NCBI GenBank assembly: GCA_002005505.1
Contig: KV908349.1
Span: 599,668 to 629,667, forward strand
Source of the DNA: Botryococcus braunii
Lineage: Eukaryota; Chlorophyta; Trebouxiophyceae
Direction: 5' to 3'
Length of the DNA stretch: 30,000 nucleotides
The position numbers were made by a program, and so were the translations under genes. The stretch's first letter is position 1; the number at the start of each line of letters is the position of its first letter. Shown piece after piece: positions 24,182-30,000 of the stretch. The notes below the pieces were generated by a model that was not told the origin of the DNA, searched no databases, and worked only from the letters and a program-made list of their open reading frames with translations.

Positions 24182-25345
24182 AGGGTACCAGACCCTCAAT
24201 CTGGGCTGTTTAGGAGGGTCTTGTTGGGTTTTTTCAAACTCAAGCCTTATAACAAGCGGAGAAAATTGTTGTAGACGAGTCCCAGGAATAGCAAAAACAC
24301 GCGTTCAATGACAACTGGTGGGAGACAAAACCGCTTCCAAGTGTTTTCAAGTAGATACATTGATGAGCAAGGGACAAGTGAACCATTGTGAACACATACA
24401 TGTCGCTTGAAAAGAGGCACTCCCTCAGAAGAAAACTCATACCTGGCAGTGGCAACCTCTCTGCCCATTTTCCCTACAGTTTTTACATCTTGCTTCTCCT
24501 TCTCCTTCTCCGTCTCCTCCTCCTCCTTCGTCGTCCCTGTCGTCTTCATAATCTAGCCCGCAGTCGGCAGTGTGGCCCTGTGGGGGGGTAACGCTTTCGC
24601 AAACAGCGTCAACCAGCCCCTCCAAATCCAAAGAGCGGGTAATTTCATCTCCAAAACTGTAGTACGTATACGCCTGGGGAGGCACATGAACAGGAAGCAC
24701 ATGTTAGACCAAACCAGTGACAATGGCTGGAAAAGTTTCTACACTAATGTCCCCGCCAGGAAGGGGCGAGGGGGGCGAGTTTAACGGACCATTCTCATTG
24801 GTTTGGCTCGCACATGGCCCCCTGTACCTGCTTTCTTAAAAGACATGCTCCTTGGAAATGAGGCAACTCTTTAAGCGTGCAGAGTGTGATGTGCTGCTCT
24901 CACTACGCCCCCTTCCCCTTTTACGCCGACTTTTGTAAGCAATGGTGTCTGATGTTGCCGGTTCACCCCATGTTAACAACTCCATAGCTCCAACATGGAA
25001 TCTAGAGCTCCCGTAAAGCTCAACTAGCAACATCAGACACCAATGCTTTAAACCAAATCAGTTAAAAGGAGAAAAGGACGTGAGGTAGTTTGAATAATTG
25101 GAGTAGCACATCACACACAGAAAACTTGATTTCGCCATAAACTTCAGGAGCATGTCTTTCGACGAAGCACATGCAAAGAAACATGTGGGAATCAGAACAG
25201 TAAAACGGGCTGAAATGCCTATTGTAATGCGTAGCATGCATCACATGATTCGATTTTGCGTCCGTTCCGCCCCTTTGCCCCCCCCCCCTCCAGGAGGAGG
25301 GTCCCACATATAGGGAGTGGAAGGGAAAAACTGCACAACAGCAAC
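24181..25345 (+). repeat. Duplicated block, copy 2 (direct repeat of 22201-23215)
   Basis: Same order of motifs as copy 1: GGTACCAGACC, exon with GTATGAGT donor, GGCACATGAACAGGAA, GACATGCTCCTT, GGAATCTAGAGCTC, AACATCAGACACCAATGCTT, GCACATCACACAC, AAACATGTGGGAATCA, GGGAAAAACTGC. Its left part also forms the right arm of the inverted repeat. Confidence 0.85.
24443..24673 (-). CDS. Second in-orientation copy of the acidic/cysteine deacetylase exon (alternative or upstream cassette)
   Basis: 231 nt, 77 codons, acceptor CCTCCCCAG and donor GTATGAGT, phase 0 at both ends, same strand as the deacetylase gene and about 1.8 kb upstream of the equivalent exon 22658-22428. It starts AYTYYSFGDE, has TPPQGHTADCGLDY, an Asp/Glu/Gly-rich run, and ends RCKNCRENGQRGCHCQ. 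Joined to the next exon (21826-21622) it would give a C-x2-C-x7-C-x-C-x2-C-x5-C array, just as the other copy does. Either copy alone, or both in series, keeps frame. Which is used cannot be told from DNA alone. Confidence 0.55.
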
Positions 25346-26440
25346 AGATAAGTAAAAAAATAGAAAAGGGGGGGGGGGAGAAAAGAAAAGGGAAAAAAAG
25401 GCACAAAAAACAAGACGGGGAGATCGGGCTTCATTTCTACAAGGGTGATCCAGGGGACAAAGGGGATGCGAAAGGATTGGAAAAGACCTGACACCAGGAC
25501 ATTTGAAGATGCAGGACACCCGTGGGAAAAACATGTGTTCAGACCCAGGAAAAATGGGTTTGATAATGTCTACTGTACTGCCTGCCTTGCAAAAAGTGAC
25601 ATGAACTTCTTGGCCCCTCGCTCGGGCGAGTTGTGAAGAAGGAGGGCGGGGGGGGGGGGGGAGCACACACGAAAAGGGAATGGAGGGAGGAAACTCACAG
25701 GGAACGAAGAGGAAATGGATGGAGGAAACTCACAGCGAAACGAAAAGCGAGTGGAGGAAGGAAACTCACAGCGAAAGGACAAGGGAATGGAGGAAGGAAA
25801 CTTACAGCGAAATGATAAGGGAATGCAGGGAGGAAACTCATAGCGAAACCGTTAGAAACACAGTGGACAGGGAAGGGCCTCCTTTTTGTTGAGGGTGATC
25901 AAGGACAGAAAAGAGGATATGGGGAAAATTGAGGGCGTGATTTGAACATCAGTAGATTGAAAATATACGAGACAGCCTGCGAAGAAACACTTGTGCAGCC
26001 AAACCACTGAAATTAGGCTGGGCCTGCCTACTGTAATGATTACACTGCAAAATGTCATAAGGAGGAGTGTAATCCCTGTGCCAAGAGGAGCCGGGAGATT
26101 AGATGCGTGAAGGGGTTGGAGAGGGGAAAATGTAAAGACTGGAGAACCCAGAAGACCGATAATTACGAAAGGGAGGGGCTTCTTTATTGCACAGGTGATC
26201 AAGAGAAAGAAGGGATATGGGAAGGGATGAGGGAAGATGTGGACATCAGCAGAAAGACGGCCTGCAGAAAAACATCTGAGCAAACCTTTCAAAATTTGAA
26301 ACCTTTGAAACATTTAAACGACTGGACCATGTCTACTATAATGCCTGCTTTGCAAAACATACGGTCGACTTGTTGCCCACGGCCAGGGGGGGGGGGGGGC
26401 CGGGCTGATAGACAGGAGAAGATAATGCATGCACGCGGTT
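25346..26440 (+). repeat. Degenerate repeat cluster, about three units, plus G runs
   Basis: Units start with GGGTGATCNAGG-like sequence near 25444, 25898 and 26197 and each contains GAAAAACATGTG/GAAGAAACACTTG/AAAAACATCTG followed by TNTACTGTAATG-CTGC-TTGCAAAA. Related single copies lie in the duplicated blocks at about 23055-23125 and 25175-25250 (AAACATGTGGGAATCA ... TGCCTACTGTGATGA). Long poly-G runs occur near 25370, 25652 and 26386. No gene recognised. Confidence 0.65.
25677..25850 (+). repeat. 36-bp tandem repeat, five units
   Basis: GGAGGAAGGAAACTCACAGCGAAA-type units recur with AAACT spacing of 35, 36, 36 and 36 bp. Because 36 is a multiple of three, two plus frames stay open and read as 12-residue repeats (for example RKLTAKGQGNGG). 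Coding use is not supported by anything else. Confidence 0.92.
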
Positions 26441-26912
26441 AGACACATAGAAGTGAACGTGCTACGGGGCATCTGGAGACTTCGGGCGTACAGGAAAGGA
26501 AAAGCGAACGTGAATATCAAGAGACGAAGACGCACGACAGCCTCGAGGAGAGGACGGGCAAAGTGTTTTGTGATTGCGCCAACATGAAACCAACGACAAA
26601 AATATAAAATAAATAAAGGGGGGAATACAAAAGGGGAAAAACCACATAACAGGGAAGGGGGGCGGACGAGCAGAAAGAGAATCATCCCCCTGATTTGTGG
26701 TTGAAAGAGATTCAATGGTATTTTATGTCAGGACGAGAACAAAGAGATGGTGAGGACACTCAAGGCCCGGGGGGGGGGGGGGTGGAGAGGTGAAAGAAGT
26801 AGAGTCCTTTATCACCCATTGCCTTGCATATTGGGCTTGCACGACAAGCATGCATTGAAGCGAGACAAGTGCCTTTGTTGAGGAATAAGTTGCAAACTTC
26901 AAAGGAGCTCAC
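26441..26912. other. No recognised gene
   Basis: Purine-rich sequence with a poly-G run near 26769-26782. Nothing identifiable. Confidence 0.4.
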
Positions 26913-26945
26913 CCCCGGGTCGTGGTCCATTTCCTGAACGCGCAC
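26913..26945 (-). CDS. Candidate 33-nt microexon upstream of the deacetylase
   Basis: Minus strand: acceptor TTTCTGATGCAG, eleven codons (VRVQEMDHDPG), donor GTGAGC. Phase is 0 at both ends, so it could join in frame to either copy of the 77-codon exon. No family knowledge supports this peptide; it is proposed from splice signals alone. Confidence 0.25.
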
Positions 26946-28107
26946 CTGCATCAGAAACAAAGAAATGACAAATTAAACTACGCATACTTCACTAGTTCAA
27001 AATACACTGTGACATGCATGCAATTTGGCAACTCCAGAGGTTTAACCTGATCAAGTGTAGTACATGTACATCTCCTACCAACTGTATGGTCTAACTAGAC
27101 ACTAGGCCAGAAACAGCTTGATGCTGGTCCGCATGAAGGCCTCATGCCAGGTTTCGATTACAGCACACGTACAGTAACCCATGATTTATGTGCATGACCT
27201 CATCACGCCCTGTACAAGACAGGTAAACCGCATCTTGTACGGGGCTGGTAGAGGTCACGGCCATGGAAGACCAGCACATAAATTTCTGATGTACTGTACG
27301 AGTGTTAAATCCAGGCTTTGGCCCACAAAGCCTTCCTGCGGACGAGCATAAAGTATAAGTTGTTTGTTGTTTCTGGCCCTTTTTTGGTGAGACCGTGCAG
27401 TTGGTAGGCAATGTACAAGTGGTCCACAGGGTCAGCTTGGACATATGCGACTCCAAATCCTGTGTTGCGATTAACGTTCTTCTGCCAGATGTCCAAAAGA
27501 GGATCCATTGTCCAGCATTTTTAAACTGCTCACGACTATATGCATTAAGAATGGTCGTTTCGGGCTCATGATTGTCACACGGGTGTCAGGGTTTGACTGC
27601 CATTGCAGTCCCACTGCTCAACAATATACTTATCTATTGCCGCAACGTTATTATGGTAATCGTGTGGCGCCTGGCAGGCCTTTAGTGGCTGTTCTCGAAG
27701 ACACTACGTAGAGGGCTGACCCAAATTTCGACAACCACTTCCCCAAAAAATTCGGAAAAATTATTAGCTGATTAATGTATCAAAGCGCATCCAAGCATAC
27801 GAATGTACTACCCACAGAGGCTCGGCGCAGTATCTTACCAAGTCGTAAACCGTTGTTAAGCGCCGCCGCTTCCCAGTTTGTCGTCGAACCAGCACTCAAC
27901 CCGTATACTCCTAATGATCTCGGAGACCCTTCTCGTTGTTTCGGAAGTCCGCTGGACTCTAACGTTCAAAGACCTCATGCGGGTCGTGCCTGCGCTTGCC
28001 GGTGCGGCCTCCGGGGTTTCATGGCCCGTGCCGTTGGTGCCTGGCTCCGGGGTTTTATTTATTTTTCAGAACATGAAACCCATTCGGCTGGGTTTATTGG
28101 TCTGCAG
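26946..28107. other. No firmly supported gene; weak minus-strand ORF 27305-27508
   Basis: A 67-codon minus frame at 27305-27508 begins MDPLLDIWQKNVNRNTGFGV and has a plausible protein-like composition but no family I recognise; it could be a 5' exon of the deacetylase or of another gene. An imperfect hairpin (12 of 13) lies at 27207-27245. Overlapping plus frames of 95-155 codons at 27775-28242 are not recognised. Confidence 0.35.
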
Positions 28108-28355
28108 GAGCTTTGTCCCTTCTCAATTGGGGATTTCGAGCAGCCTTCCATCGGCTACGCCATGATGTCGCAGCCGCCATGGCCTCAAGGGCATGGAAGA
28201 AAAGAAACTCTACTAGCGGCGACGGTACTACCGTCACGGTAGGCGGTGACGGAGCCCCAGTAGGATGCACTCCCTCAAATACAATGGGCTTGCAGCTGGT
28301 CCCCAGATTCAGTAGGCAGTGTCCCCCTTTGCCAAAAGCGTTATATAGTCCCCAA
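28108..28355 (+). CDS. Candidate exon of an unrecognised plus-strand gene
   Basis: Acceptor GGTCTGCAG at 28107 and strong donor GTAAGTAT at 28356 bound 248 nt that stay open (phase 1 in, phase 0 out), reading LSLLNWGFRAAFHRLRHDV near the start and ending KALYSPQ. I do not recognise the product, and overlapping frames are open too, so this is only a splice-signal-based suggestion. Confidence 0.25.
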
Positions 28356-29114
28356 GTAAGTATATTTTCGTTGCGCAAACTGGAACTTCGCCGGTTTTAA
28401 CTATTGAATGTAGAATTGCGCAAGCAACCAAAGGCCCCCAAAATCTGAGTTCCTTCACTGAGGCATGCTTGAACCCACATGCTTTAAGCCCGGTCCCCCA
28501 TCAGACAACTAGCATTGCCGGGCCCGTGTGCCCAACTGCGCCTCTAACAAGGAGTAAAGCCTCAAATAAGGCCAGCCCACCATATTGAAAATGCATACTT
28601 ACTACATTGTAGCTCCAAATGTGGAACCGAAAAGTGCTGAAAAGCCGTGATTCGCAACTTAACCTTGGAACTGCTACAACGGAGCCAACATCCGGTACCC
28701 CACCATCCCCCTCCACGCAGATTTCCTCCACTCCCACACAAAGACTTTGCTTACTCCTAATTCAAAAGTAAATGCAAGCGGACCCAAGGCTGACCGGTTG
28801 TAGTTGGGCTACCCTTCTGTGCGGCTTGCGTCTTCACCACTCTGGTAAGGCGCGATATTTTTTCGGGGCATCGAGCTAAGCTTTTGGACTGAAGTAGCCC
28901 ACGTGGAATACACGTGATGGTACTGCCAGGTCCGGGCAACGCCTTTCAAGGGGCACAATCCGCGGTTGAAAAATCGATTGTGCTTATTTATTTGGCGGAG
29001 TGGATGGTAAATCAACTTTAACTCACTACACACCAGCCAGACTTTATGTTTGTCGGTACGCCTTACGGTTGTGTGGCTCAATCCCTCCCCCTCTCTCCCT
29101 CCCTCCGCCCCCCC

Positions 29115-29118
<4 letters not shown>
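28356..29118. other. No firmly supported gene
   Basis: A minus-strand frame around 28604-28737 (VEEICVEGDGGVPDVGSVVA) ends at a good donor, GTA/GTAAGTATG, in phase 0 and could be a 5' exon, but nothing else supports it. The rest is unremarkable. Confidence 0.3.

Positions 29119-29203
<85 letters not shown>
29119..29203 (+). repeat. (CT)42 microsatellite
   Basis: About 85 nt of CT preceded by a C-rich CCCTCCCTCCG stretch. Confidence 0.97.
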
Positions 29204-29206
<3 letters not shown>

Positions 29207-29240
29207 GGGTTTTGTACTTCATTATGTCATGTTAATTAAC

Positions 29241-29322
29241 GTGCGTGCGTGCGTGCACGTGCGTGCGTGCGTGCGTGCGTATGTGCGTGCGTGCGTGCGT
29301 ATGTGCGTGCGTGCGTGTGTGA
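29241..29322 (+). repeat. (GTGC)n tetranucleotide microsatellite
   Basis: About twenty GTGC units with CACG, ATGT and GTGT interruptions, 37 bp after the CT tract. Confidence 0.95.
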
Positions 29323-30000
29323 AGGTACAATCACATGTAATAATTAGCTGTAAGTTAACCAAGCAGTTAACTCAAGGTAAAGACATCTTGACAATGGCTA
29401 TGAACAATCAATCTATGAGTATTAATGCATTGAGAGACATTTATTCTATGGCTGTAAATACCTTCCAGCCTTTAGTGGCTGGAAGACATGCATCTAGAGT
29501 TAATAAATGTGTTACTGTAGGATAAGGGTCCAAATTCTGTGGATAGGAACCCTGAGCATGTCCTAATGTTCGTGAAAAAGGCCAGTAGCAGTGCTGGACA
29601 GCGCGTTTCCCACGCGCTGATCTGAGTACAGATAGCCAGAGAACCCGGACCACCAGGCAGTCATTCGATCTCTTTGGCTTGTTAAGCCGACTCCTGAATG
29701 GACTCATGTGAATTGCTTTCTTTCTCTCTCACTTGTTGTGAGTAACTTCTGTGGAAGCAATTGCTATACGTGGTAAGTCGGGGCTCTGCCGGTCATGTTT
29801 TTGATCACGGCCATAAGTGCCGTTTTGATGATCAGAGACTAATATGGGTATGTGAATGTTGCAGAATTGTTCATCAGTTTGACGCTGTCGACTATGTATG
29901 TCTTGGTCAAACTGATTAAGTACCTGGTAAGTCAGCTATGTGACGGCTGAGGGGTGCTTATAGATAAGGTTCATCATATGCAATGAACTAAAGGTGTTAG
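29323..30000. other. AT-richer tail, no recognised gene
   Basis: The plus frame continues to 29525 with a protein-like tail (MNNQSMSINALRDIYSMAVN) but no recognised domain; it may be a fragment of a repeat or mobile element. Small inverted repeats occur at 29462-29485 (9-bp arms) and 29873-29926 (11-bp arms). Confidence 0.35.

Overview
The window looks like nuclear DNA of a green-plant-lineage (streptophyte) eukaryote. Genes are split into short exons with GT/AG introns, and exon joins keep frame. The two recognisable proteins are a plant-type ATG1 autophagy kinase and a class II (Hda1-type) histone deacetylase. Non-coding DNA is full of very long dinucleotide tracts (CT, GT, CA, up to about 125 nt), poly-G runs and local tandem or inverted duplications. 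I cannot name the species; a charophyte alga or a seedless plant is a guess.

Layout. 1-1453 has no recognisable gene. 1454-8319 (+) is a complete ATG1-like kinase gene in nine exons; all exon phases agree and the total is 2280 nt (759 residues plus stop). 8320-15290 is a gene-poor stretch with unrecognised short ORFs, several perfect or near-perfect hairpins (stems 13-17 bp) and a tandem duplication at 14.0-14.6 kb. 15.3-16.1 kb holds a small unrecognised minus-strand ORF that begins inside a 34-bp inverted repeat, followed by a 45-bp tandem array. 16741-22658 (-) is the deacetylase gene, with introns full of microsatellites and minisatellites; its last exon(s) are not resolved. 22.1-25.35 kb, upstream of the catalytic exons, is a patchwork of duplicated copies of one 77-codon deacetylase exon: two intact copies in the gene's orientation, one intact copy inverted, and one degenerate copy. 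25.35-26.5 kb is a degenerate repeat array. 26.9-30 kb has only weak exon candidates, a (CT)n and a (GTGC)n tract.

The most unusual feature is architectural. Two different deacetylase exons (the catalytic PPGHH exon and the acidic/cysteine exon) each occur as an inverted duplicate, and in both cases the two arms face each other across a long CA/GT tract. The inverted catalytic copy keeps an open frame and splice signals but has Gln for the first active-site His. The duplicated acidic exon is phase 0-0 in every intact copy, so the two same-strand copies could be used as alternative cassettes. The two main genes act in unrelated processes (autophagy initiation and chromatin deacetylation), and nothing in the sequence links them functionally.
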